A stretch of DNA of 64,000 bases, from the NCBI GenBank assembly GCA_030770535.1, contig JASVEC010000006.1, positions 1,302,001 to 1,366,000 on the forward strand, written 5' to 3'. Below, piece after piece: positions 21,814-32,350 of this stretch. Position 1 is the first letter of the stretch; each line of letters opens with the position of its first letter. The DNA comes from Batkoa obscura. Its lineage: Eukaryota > Entomophthoromycota > Entomophthoromycetes > Entomophthorales > Batkoaceae. The position numbers and the translations under genes were made by a program. Below the pieces are notes generated by a model. The model had not been told where the DNA came from and did no database searches. It saw only the letters and a list, made by a program, of their open reading frames with translations.

Positions 21814-22482
21814 ATGTCTAGCATTTACTTTGGAAATAATATTATCCCTAAATCGCAAATATTTTATTCTACGAAACTATCCTTTGCCTTTGTTAACCTT
21901 AAGCCTATAAAACGGTAGTGACTAACTATCTACATTTTAGAATTTAATTAATGACTATTAATAGTGGACGTAAGAATAAATCAATTTTTAAATTATTAAT
22001 TCAAAATTAGATGTCCTTGTTTCACCATTTCGCAAAGTAGATCGAGTTTCCAAATTAAACCATAATGAAGTAAAATAGATAATATACCATTAAATACCTC
22101 TTATCATCAATTAGATATCTGATCTTTGGATCACAGCCCAGAAAGTTGGTAATGTGATTGAGTCTATCTATAAAGGAACTTCGTTAAGTTATGTAATACA
22201 AGTAAGTTTTGATTGAAAATCACTATTTGTTGTTTATATATAATAGGATGGGCCCGAAGCTGGGCAGTCAGTAAACCATGTTCATATTCATATTATTTCA
22301 AGAGAAAAATTAGATTTTGTTGAAAATGATCAAATTTACGATGAGTTAAATAAGGTAGATAATGACAACAGAAAACCAAGAACAGTGGAAGAAATGGTAA
22401 AAAAATCAATTTTTAAAGTAAATAATATTAATAAATGATTAAGGCTAATGAAGCAATGACGTTGAGAAATTATTTTGGGTAA
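21814..22482 (+). CDS. FHIT-like dinucleoside polyphosphate hydrolase with a 5-nt microexon
   Basis: Six exons: 21814-21914, 21965-21969, 22011-22069, 22115-22201, 22247-22396, 22444-22482, giving 146 residues (human FHIT has 147). The product begins [19 protein letters not shown] and continues [43 protein letters not shown] and ends [14 protein letters not shown], colinear with FHIT throughout. The histidine triad HVHIHII carries the catalytic His. The enzyme cleaves Ap3A-type dinucleotides. Exon 2 is TGGAC only; without it the frame is lost, and with it the invariant Gly-His of GHVLV is restored. All junctions are GT-AG. Confidence 0.92.
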
Positions 22483-22567
22483 TTTTATTAATTATCAACA
22501 TGACTTAAATAAACGTTATAAAAAAATTTACTTTAAAATTTGAGGTTATCTTTTTGCTTTTTTTAGT

Positions 22568-23785
22568 ATGCTTTTTAAAATAAATAAAGAAGCGGTTATT
22601 TCATTAATACTTGGTCAATTCCTATCTCTATGTATAACTACTAGTAACATCACTACTGGCGCGCTTGTAGATAAATATAATATAAGAATACCAACCACAC
22701 AATCATTTGTCATTTACTTACTAATAGCGATAGTATTTAACTTTCTACTAATAAAACAACAAGGATATTTTCAATATACAAAGACGTTAAAAAATAAATG
22801 GAAGCAATGTAATTAAATGACACTTCAACCTGTACTTCATTAATTTTTTATTTTAGTTCTAATTTTATCTTTTTGTGATGTTGAGGCCAATTTTTTTATT
22901 GTGAAAGGATTTGGGTATACTAGTTATCTTTCTGCTATGCTAATAAACGCTTGTTCAACACCAGGCGTTGTGTTTTTAAGCTATAGATACCTAAATGTAG
23001 GATATTATAAAACCCATCTTATTGGAGTAGGGATAGCATTGGTTGGACTTGTTATGTTAGTACTATCAGATGTTATGGAAGGCAAAGATTATCAAGGTAA
23101 AAATTAATATTTAAAAAAAGATAAACTAATCATATAAAGGAAATAACAAATTAATGGGGGATTTGTTTTGTATTTTTGGGGCTCTATTATATGCAGTCTC
23201 TAATACATATGAGGAGTATTTATTGAAATCCAGCTCAAAAATAGAAATATTGGCTTTTTTAGGTTTATTTGGCGTTATTATTAGCGGAATACAACTGTAA
23301 ATATTATCTTCTTTTTATCACTATTACTAATATTATTTAGTTTATGTTTAGAATTTTATGTTTTATTTACTATCACTTGGACTTTTTCTTCAGGTAAAAT
23401 AATAATGATTTAAGACTGATTTAATAACTTTATTTAGCTGGATTGTATACTCTTTTTACTGTTGCTGTATTTTCACTGTATACTTTAGTACCATTATTAA
23501 TAGAACTTAACGGGGCAACATTTTATAATTTATCCTTATTAACAGCTGATTTTTATGGTTTAATATTAGGCATGATATTCTTACCAGTCAAAGTAAGTTA
23601 ATATTTTTGTTAACATTTTTATTAACTCTTTTTAGCTTAATAAATTGTATCCGTTCGCATTTTCTTTAGTTGTTATCGGATTAATCATTTACAATATTGT
23701 TCCTACTTACAATAGACTAGAAAATGAAAGCAATATCAGTAATGAAATTCAATTAGATAATGAAGAGCAGCCTTTGGTGAATTAG
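22568..23785 (+). CDS. SLC35F1/F2/F6-type solute carrier
   Basis: Six exons (22568-22808, 22857-23096, 23140-23296, 23341-23393, 23438-23592, 23636-23785) join in frame to 331 residues, with about 10 membrane segments. Motifs in order: LGQFLSLCITTSN, IPTTQSFVIYLL, LSFCDVEANFFIVKGFGYTS, CSTPGVVFLSYRYL, GDLFCIFGALLYAVSNTYEE, FLGLFGVIISGIQ, GATFYNLSLLTADFYGL. DVEAN and the YAVSN-x-x-EE region are characteristic of the SLC35F (formerly DUF914) branch of the drug/metabolite transporter superfamily. Animal members sit in endomembranes; substrates are poorly known. Every intron is 41-48 nt. It begins 85 bp after the FHIT stop. Confidence 0.9.
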
Positions 23786-24834
23786 ACACTTGTTTGTATT
23801 TGTACCTTAAGATAGTTAGAATTAAATTATTTTGTAGTTTTGTATTTTATGTTGTTGTTTTATGATATAATTTACGCTGCATTCAAAACCTTTTTTTCTA
23901 GTTGGAAACAACTTCTCTCCTTCCAAATTTTTGTTATTTAGAAAAGAATCAAAAAATGTACAAATAATCAATAGAATGATATTTAAAAAACATTCTGATA
24001 AAAGTTTGATCTAAAAAAACAAATTAAAAATAAAGTCTCCCTTTTTCACAATATATTCAATCAAATATCTGTGAGTTCGATAAAAAATAAGAGGATGACC
24101 CCAAAACATTTAATAAGGTTTCTTTTCAAAATGACTCTCATGATAATTTGTGCAAAACACCTTAAAACCATAAATGTTTCTTTGCAATAACAATTTGAAT
24201 TCTTAGAGAACTTTAAATTTATGTTTAAGTTTCTTATGTATTTCTATATTATTTGAGCCACTAGATATTATTTTTTAGCCTCAATTATATTATTTAGTTA
24301 TATAATCATACAATTGTATATATGTAATAAATACAAATAGTTTGATTGATAGTATTTATGTTAAAGCTATATTCCTACAACAGTAGTATTATAACAAAGC
24401 TATGTCAATAATTATGAGATATAATAATATTTGAGATCAGCTATTTATAACTATTCTATCTTTGGAGACTAGTCACATTTTTCATTACAACTTAAGTGGG
24501 GTTATTTATTATTGTTTATAAGGCATATCACGATTTATCCACATTTTCCAAATTTTGGTATGATTTTATCCAATTAAATGATAGAACGTTAGTCTATTTT
24601 TAAATTAGTGAAAAAATGGAAGGAAATGATAAAATGATTGGGCAATAATAAAATCTAAAGAATTTATTAATCGTTTGGGTTCTTTCAGCCATGATTTTAC
24701 TTAATATAGATAAACATGAAAATAGTTGTAATAAACTAAAAACATTTAAATAGAGTAAAAATATTATTTTCATTTAATTTTAATTTTAATTTTAAATTTA
24801 GTCCATTTTCTTTATATTTATATTTATTTTTATC
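23786..24834. other. AT-rich intergenic region
   Basis: About 1 kb between the SLC35F-type and Aly/REF genes. The last 60 bp contain tandem TTTAAT-like units just before the Aly/REF start. No gene was seen. Confidence 0.6.
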
Positions 24835-25425
24835 ATGGCATCTCAACTCGATATTTCTTTAGATGATGTAATTAAGAGCACTAAGAAGTTTACTGGTGGT
24901 GTTAATCGTAAAAGTCGCAACAGTGTAAGAGATAAAGTTCCATATAATAAGGAGTTTAAAGAACTCAAAGAAGTACATCGAGTTTTAATTTCGAATCTTC
25001 ATTACAATGTAACTATACAAGATATTGAAGAATTATTTGGCCAAATTGGTCGTATCCGCTCTGCTAATTTAAACTTTGATTCCAATGGAAAATCTCAAGG
25101 TACTGGTGAAGTCATTTTCACTCGTGCTTCGGACGCTGCTGCTGCTTTTAAAAAATACCATGGCGTTACCCTTGATGGTCGTTCCATGAAATTAGCTCTT
25201 CCTTATACTCCATCAGCTGTAAAGGCACCAATTTCAACTCGTGTTGGAACACCCCGTAATATTTCTAATGATAAGAGGGCTAATGGTGGTAGAAAAGGTA
25301 ATAACCAGCGTCACCATAAAGCTCGTCGTAACAATGATTCTCGTCCAAAGAAAACCAAGGAAGAGCTTGATCAAGAGTTAGATTCAATCTATTCTAAACC
25401 CTCAACCGAAACTAAAGAAAACTAA
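24835..25425 (+). CDS. Aly/REF (Yra1-type) mRNA export adaptor
   Basis: Intronless, 196 residues. The N-terminal motif LDISLDDVIKSTKK matches the UAP56/Sub2-binding motif of REF proteins. A single RRM spans about residues 49-121 with RNP2 RVLISNLHYN and RNP1-like GKSQGTGEVIF; the loop VTIQDIEELFGQIG is also typical. A basic Arg/Lys/Asn-rich spacer follows (about 140-175), then the C-terminal motif TKEELDQELDSIYSK, the second UAP56-binding box. Family members couple transcription and splicing to export by recruiting the Mex67/NXF1 receptor in the nucleus. Codon use is less AT-biased than the surrounding spacer, in keeping with high expression. The absence of introns contrasts with most housekeeping genes in this window. 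Confidence 0.92.
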   Translation: MASQLDISLDDVIKSTKKFTGGVNRKSRNSVRDKVPYNKEFKELKEVHRVLISNLHYNVTIQDIEELFGQIGRIRSANLNFDSNGKSQGTGEVIFTRASDAAAAFKKYHGVTLDGRSMKLALPYTPSAVKAPISTRVGTPRNISNDKRANGGRKGNNQRHHKARRNNDSRPKKTKEELDQELDSIYSKPSTETKEN

Positions 25426-27196
25426 CTTTATTAATCAAATATCTTCTATATAAATTACAATTCAATTCATATGTTTGATAATCTTACAAAATTACGAATT
25501 TGGTTCCTATATTTTCTACGTAAAAGAGGAACCTATTTGATTAATATATTATGATTTTAGCATGAAGATGTCAATTATTATATAAAGGATTTTTAAATTT
25601 AACAAATATAAGCAACTTATATAAGCTATTACATAATCACTTAATTATTTTTTTATACTATCAAAAGAGCTAAAAGCCATCAGGTGGTTTATTAACAGCT
25701 ATAAGTAAAAACATATTAATAAAACAGGGAAATAATCCATAATGAAAGAGGATTTCTTTTATTATAATTATTATTAAAGCAAGCTTTAATCCTCAGTATC
25801 TTATCGAGCTTAGTGAATTTCAATTTTATAAAAGGTAAAGTATGATAGTGACTAAAAACATATTAACAAAAGAAAGCTTTAAGGATAGAATAGATATTTC
25901 AGGATAAATGAGCAATGATAGAAATAAAAAAAATTTAAAGGAAAAAATCAATTTAATAAAAAATACAGAGAGTTTATAAGGATTTGATGTAGGTTATATA
26001 TAGAGATAAGTGTCAAAATATTGACAATGAGTTCACTTAATCTATTTTAACGAAAAAGTCAGATGTAATAAAGGATGATTTATAAAATAGGTATATAGAA
26101 ATCATTAATTAATAATAAGAATAATGTATTTATAAAAAACAGAATAAGTAAATTAAAAGTTATGAATTTAAGCGTTTTTAACAAATTGATCATTTTAAAC
26201 TATAAAATAGTTTGATATATTTTATTAGAGCAATTACAAAACTAAGTTTAATAAACGTCCTAGTGTGATCTCTATTTTTTATATAATTTTATAGAGCATG
26301 ACACTTTAAATTTTTTACTTTTAGTAAATGTATATTTTTCAAATATATTATTGTAAGGTAATCATATGAAACACTTAACAATCTTTAATTCAGACGTAAG
26401 TATTAATAATATCAAAAAATTATTTACCAATCTAATATACAAAACTTAAAATAATTTAATGCAAATGTATCATTTTCAAGCTTTATATTTGTAGGTTTAT
26501 TATTCAAATCTAATACTATAAGTTTTAATATTATTATTTTCAACTTACATTTATCTTATTGAGTATAATAACTACCCTTAAATAGCACCTCTTTCAGTTT
26601 TGTAGGATCTCATCTTATTTTTAATAATAGGTATTATAAAATAGTTTATTTCAAATTTTGAATCACCTTTTAAACTTAATACCTTATTTGATCAAAACAA
26701 GACACTTAAATAATTTTATACAAAATGAATTAATATTTTAAAATAATAATTATTAATAAAAAAAATAAGTACTCTATTTCATAGTGATTGGAGTGCTTCA
26801 TGTAAAAAGTTGTAAGGTATTGGTCATTAAAAAATTTGAATTTTAACGAAATAGCTTGATATAAATTTAATATAAAACATAAATATAATTATATATATTC
26901 TAAAGCTTTGAAATTCCACTTTTTTGTATGATCATTAATTAAATAAATCTATAGGGACATTAGTATATATATTAATAAAAGTAATAGGTTAAATTTATTA
27001 CAAAATGCAATAGAATATCAATAATTAGTTAATGACATTATCATTAAATAGTATATTTATTATATTTACATATATCTTATCTTTTTTGATATAAAGAAAT
27101 ATTTGAATAATAGCTAATTTTAAAAAAAAGATAAATGTTTATATTAAGTTTATTTAAAAAAATGTAATAAAGGAAAGTAAAATCAAGAATAGTTGA
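25426..27196. other. Very AT-rich intergenic region
   Basis: A 1.8-kb spacer between convergent genes (Aly/REF and the membrane protein at 27197). I find no open frame of note, no foldback copy and no RNA gene. Confidence 0.6.
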
Positions 27197-27864
27197 TCAA
27201 TACCAAGTTTTATAAACGAAAGCTCTAAAAGAGAGAAGACCAATAGCTAAAATAATTGCCCAAGAATATAAATTCCAATAAGGAATTTCTGTTTGAATCA
27301 AGTATTCAAATCTTATAATAGCTGGTGTTAAACAACCGCCAAAAAATACAATGTGATTCCAAAATAAATGTTTCGTTACATTTTTCTTACGTATATAATA
27401 AATAGCTAAACATTGGGCGATGACTTGTAAAGTACCACCAATACTTACAGCAATAGGAAAAAAAGCTACCCCTTCAAATCTTTCATACCATGCGGTAACT
27501 AACCCAATAATCGTTGATAAAATACCAAAGATAAAGCTTAATCTACCTAACCAAATATGCACTTTTCTATAAATTGGGCCATGAGATGGGGTATGTAAAA
27601 AATTAATCATACATATAATTGTAATTAATGATGCATTAAGTAAATGAATTATAAAACAGGGTCCTATTCCTTTAAAAAAATAAGGGATACCACGTACAAA
27701 TATAAACCAAAAGCCTAAAGTTATCCCTAATAATAACCAGATATTGAAATTGATTTTCCAAATCGCTTTGTTGACGTTGTCTTCTTTGATTCTAATTTTT
27801 TATTATTAATAAATGATATTAATAAATAAGATAAATAGATAGACTTACAAATTAGCTTCTGCGT

Positions 27865-27868
<4 letters not shown>
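27197..27868 (-). CDS. Multi-pass membrane protein, possibly DUF2306-like
   Basis: Two exons (27868-27849 and 27791-27197) joined across a 57-nt intron give 204 residues. The first exon encodes only MNAEANL. Six hydrophobic segments follow: IWLLLGITLGFWFIFV, IIHLLNASLITIIC, LSFIFGILSTIIGLVTA, an FFPIAVSIGGTLQVIA segment, a segment around WNHIVFFGGCLTPAII, and the C-terminal WAIILAIGLLSFRAFVY. The pattern HIWLGR before one segment and KHLFWNH before another resembles DUF2306 proteins, which have HRxLGR and HRxWM at these places. These proteins are uncharacterised and may bind haem, but I did not confirm ligand histidines. A plain unknown membrane protein is the alternative. Confidence 0.65.
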
Positions 27869-27896
<28 letters not shown>

Positions 27897-28039
27897 TTTA
27901 TTTTTATTTTGGGCTTACCTTGCCTATATATACTATCTCAATTACACACTTATAATTTCAATCCACCTCAAACAGAAACTAACAAGAAGGATTGAATTTC
28001 TATGCTTACTATTTACTCCATACTATACAATTCTAATTA

Positions 28040-28177
28040 ATGTTTAAAGGGTATTTAATTATAGCGCTTCTAAGTTTAAAAGAAGCTTTTGTTACTAATA
28101 ATGCCGCCTTTACTAAAATTGGTCAAAGGCATTTAGTTAAACTAAAACAAAAAACCCGAGGTTCTTGTAAAAAGTAA
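28040..28177 (+). CDS. Possible 45-residue cationic peptide
   Basis: The frame has a short hydrophobic start (MFKGYLIIALLSLKEAFV) that could act as a signal peptide and a strongly basic remainder (TKIGQRHLVKLKQKTRGSCKK). It lies in the spacer divergent from the membrane protein gene. No family is recognised, and chance is a real alternative. Confidence 0.22.
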   Translation: MFKGYLIIALLSLKEAFVTNNAAFTKIGQRHLVKLKQKTRGSCKK

Positions 28178-29326
28178 TATTATTTTCATTTTATGATTAT
28201 TATAATGAAAGATTACCTTTTTGTGAGTTTAAATTTTATTATCTGAGATCAAAAGTTTCTAATTAGATTCTCACTTTAGTCTTGCTTTTAATTTGCAATA
28301 ACTTTTAATAAAATTTATCTTTTATTATTCTCATTTTATAAAATGGATTAGTTTTCTATTCATCTACTTTATAACTTAACTATTTATAATATTATTATAG
28401 ATTCAATTATCATATTACAACAGTATAAAGCCAACACTGTTATATAGAAGTTGATATAAAAATTAATTAATAGATTATTTATTTTAATAATAAAATCCTA
28501 ATAAAATATTTTTTTATTTTCAATTGAAATTTCTAATTAAACCTTAATTAAGAATTAATAAAAATAATAATCAAATTGGATTCATGCTTTCTAACTGTTT
28601 AGAAGATGTGCGAAGTTTAAAATCAAATAAAAATTTAATCTACTTGGTTTTTTTATTCAGTAATTAAAACAAATAAAAATAAAGTAGAATCTTTTGATAG
28701 ATTATAAACTGTGTAAAGATAGTAGTTAAGATGCTTTTAATATAATTATTTTTATAATGAAATATTATTTATTAGTTTGTATAAACAATGTTTAATTGAA
28801 GTTATATAAACTTATAGAAAATAATAATTTAAAAAATAGATATTATAGTATCAAAGGGATTATAAATTAATTAAAAGTATTTATGAAATTAACAATATTT
28901 TAAAGAATTATTAATACAATAATTTTAATTGACTTAACTTATTGAAATAATATTTTAAATTTAATCCTGGTTAATTTCTCAGCTCAGATTAAGCAACTGT
29001 TTTTATTTACAGATTTCAGTCAGTATATGGGGATGTTTTTTTAGATATGTGTTTGTTCATTTTTTTATACAGCAAAACAAAACTTATTAATTAAATAGTG
29101 AAACAATGAAAGACATTTATATATGTTTTTATTTAAAAATTAAGCTTATTAAAATGATCAAAACATAAAGTTCAAAGTAAAAGCCACTTTTAATTACAAA
29201 TTCAATCAATTTATTTAAATTTAGTCGTCTCTTTAATTGGTTAACACATAATTTTAAAAAGAATATCAACAATTCAAAAAAGTTCTTTTCATTTAATTTA
29301 AAATCAATAAATAAAATTTAAATATA
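28178..29326. other. AT-rich intergenic region upstream of the FNIP gene
   Basis: Apart from the decayed foldback copy at 29028 I see nothing definable in this 1.1 kb. A TTA trinucleotide run at 27867-27898 lies just upstream. Confidence 0.55.
29028..29115 (+). mobile_element. Foldback element copy, strongly degraded
   Basis: The left end TGGGGATGTTTTTTTAG follows TA, but the interior is scarcely recognisable (AAATAGTGAAACAATGAAAG). The right end is uncertain. It lies about 210 bp before the FNIP start codon. Confidence 0.5.
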
Positions 29327-31417
29327 ATGTGGCAAAAAATATTTGGTAGTCAAGATAAAAAAGAAGAATATAAAGATTCAATAAACAAAGTGAAGTAAAA
29401 TAATAAATAATAAATAATAAATGATAAATAATAAAATTAATTTTAATGAATTAGATTTGAACCTCCCAAAGTTTCAGAAGAAGAATTTCGATTTTTAATT
29501 TGTATGGATTTAGGAGATAAAAATAAAGTGACTTTATATGATAGTGAATTATATGAAAAGTAAATTAATTTATTTTTATAAAAAACATATAATAAATTTA
29601 ATTTTATAATTTAATTTTATAATATTAATTAGTCCAGAGCCAATGGATCAAATACCAGTAAGTTGATGTATTTCAAACTAAAAGTAAATTAATTAAATTA
29701 AATTAAATTAAATCAAATCAAAGCGTAGAAACAGTAACTTAGGTATTATTGGAGATATGATGTTTGGTACGGTACCTATGGCTTTTAAAGGGACAACAAC
29801 CAAATTACATCCTATTAATGGCAATGTACAACAATTATTAATTACTATATTATTTTCATTAAATGCAAATAATGCTATAACTATGAGTAATAAATTTATA
29901 TATTTTATAATAATAAAGAAAGAAAGAAAGAAAGAAAGAAAGAAAATTTAAATAATTTTTATTTATAGATAATACAGAAAGTGAAAAAAAAGGATTAACA
30001 ATACCATTAAAAAAAGAGAATAGTATTAATGAAGATAAGTTATCTGATAATGATAGTATAACTAATTCAGAACATTTATCAATGAATAATTCATTAGCTA
30101 GTTCATTATCTTCTTTTCATAATGTTCATTTAGATAGAAGATTAAAAAAAACAAATATGACTTCAATTGATCAAGGACGATTTTTACCATCTACTTTACC
30201 AGGTGAAAAAAATCAAGAGAATGTAAGTTATTATATTGTTAATTTTATTATAATAATATTAATAATATTAATATTTTTTATTTTTATTAAGGTTAATTTA
30301 GAAGGTAAAAGTAAAACAATAATATTTTCAATTGGATTATTAATTAATATTGGTACTAATCGAATTTTAAATGAATTTATTTATTCTCATTATTCATTAA
30401 TTGAAATCAAATTATATCAATTATTTAATTATATTAAATATAATTTAAGTTTACAATGTTTAAATAACTTTAAATTAAAAACTTCAATTAAATTGGATCA
30501 TTCAATATTAGATGAAATTCATTTAAAAGTTAAAAAATTTAAATTAGATTTTATTAATTTATATTCAATGGATAGAATTCAAGTAAGTAATAATTAATAA
30601 TTATAATATTATTTAATTAAATTATTTAATATAATATATTTATATTTATATAGAATCCATTATGGTTAAATATGCAATCTTTTCCAGAAAAAAAACAAGA
30701 TTATACTAATTGTTTATTACAATCTTTATCTTTTTTAATTACTAATTATGATTTAAAATCGTATAATTTGTAAGTTTTTACTCTATTTATTATTATAAAA
30801 TATTATAATTAATTTATTATTATTATTATTATTTAGTTTTATTTCATCCTTAATTACAGCTGTTTTATCTACTCATTTATCTTGGGTACCTATTGTACCA
30901 TCTGAATTTTATAAAGTAAAATTTTATTTTATTTTATTTTATTTTAATAAAATAATAATATTAATTATTCTATTTAATAGGGTCAAAATCCAAGTTTAAA
31001 ATTAAGTTATAATCCTTTATGGGCCCAATTATAGTAAATTAAAATATATTTTAATCATTTATAATTTTACTAACTTAAATCTTTTTTTTTAGTGATTTAT
31101 ATGGTTGTATTGGAATTTATAATAAATTAAGTCGAACAATTTTAATGGGCAAAAATGATAAATTAATGGATCAATTATTATTTTTATTAACTTATTTTAT
31201 AAGATGTAATGATATTATTATTAAATCTGAGAAATGTCAATTTGATCAAATTGCTAAAAATATTCATGATATTATGGATTTAAATAAAGAAAAAGAAAAA
31301 GAAAAAGAAAAAGAAAAAGAAAAAGGTAATAAATATTTTATTTTTATTTTATATAAATTTAAATTGATTTAATTATATATTTTAGATGAAAATAAAGAGA
31401 ATAAAGAGAGTGGAGAA

Positions 31418-31452
<35 letters not shown>

Positions 31453-32330
31453 AAATGAAAAGGATTTAAGTATTAAACAATCTAATAGTTATGAAAGTGC
31501 TACTACAGATAGTAAGAGTAATTATACTGACACTATCAATCCTTTTGAACACAACAATGAATTTATTCAATTAAATAATATGATTGAAACACTTGTGTAT
31601 CCTACTATAGAAACATCGGACATTCACTTTTTATTTTCTAAATGTTATGCACGATCATTACTATGTAATTATCATTCACATTATTTATCTGATCCTGTAT
31701 TATTTGGTATGCCAAATGATATTAAAAATATAGAATTAATTCAATTAGATTTATTAAATTCATTAAAATTTCCAATTGATGAACATTTATCTCAAGCTAA
31801 TTGTGTTGTGGCGGATACTACTAGTTTTCAAGTGAATTTATTGGGGTGTGAATTAAGGTAATAATAATAATAATAATAATTCTTTTTGAATTCTTTTTGA
31901 ATTAATGCAAGTTTTAATACTTATTTTAATTCTAGTGAAATTGATAATACCCCAAAATTTTATACAAAATTAATTCAACCAAGTCAACATATCTTAGAAA
32001 CATTACAGGAAACTTATCAATTATTTAAATTTGGTATGTCATCCGAATCTTGTACTCAATATTTAGAAGATCGTTTACGTCAATTACATTATAAATCTTT
32101 ATTATTAGCTTCATTATTAAGATCTAATTCTATTGATTTTAATTTAATTAATAACTTATCTAAAACTTTAAAGTAAGTTAATAATAATTTTATTTATTTA
32201 TTTATTTATTTATTTATAATAACATATTTTTAATTTTATATAATTTTCAGCTGTCATGAATCTGATTTACCAATCATTGTTTCTATAACAAAAACATATG
32301 ATCCATTAGCTAATCATTTGCCATGGTAAT
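29327..32330 (+). CDS. Folliculin-interacting protein (FNIP/Lst4 type)
   Basis: Multi-exon gene, at least ten exons, with short AT-rich introns. Exon 1 (29327-29394) gives MWQKIFGSQDKKEEYKDSIN, and the join to the next exon gives EPPKVSEEEFRFLICMDLGD. Further motifs: TLYDSELYEK, RNSNLGIIGDMMFG, VPMAFKGTTTKLHPI, then a long central part with ILLSIGLLI-type helices, LSTHLSWVPIVP and NPLWAQL. The C-terminus is SDLPIIVSITKTYDPLANHL. The order and the MFG-x-V-x-M-x-x-KGTT-K-HxI box are those of the FNIP N-terminal DENN family. FNIP/Lst4 forms a complex with folliculin/Lst7 that activates Rag GTPases at the vacuole for TORC1 amino-acid signalling. Lys-Glu and Asn runs are microsatellite-encoded. 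The stop lies 20 bp from the convergent VPS53 stop. Confidence 0.85.
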
Positions 32331-32350
32331 TAAAAAAAAAATTAATTTTT

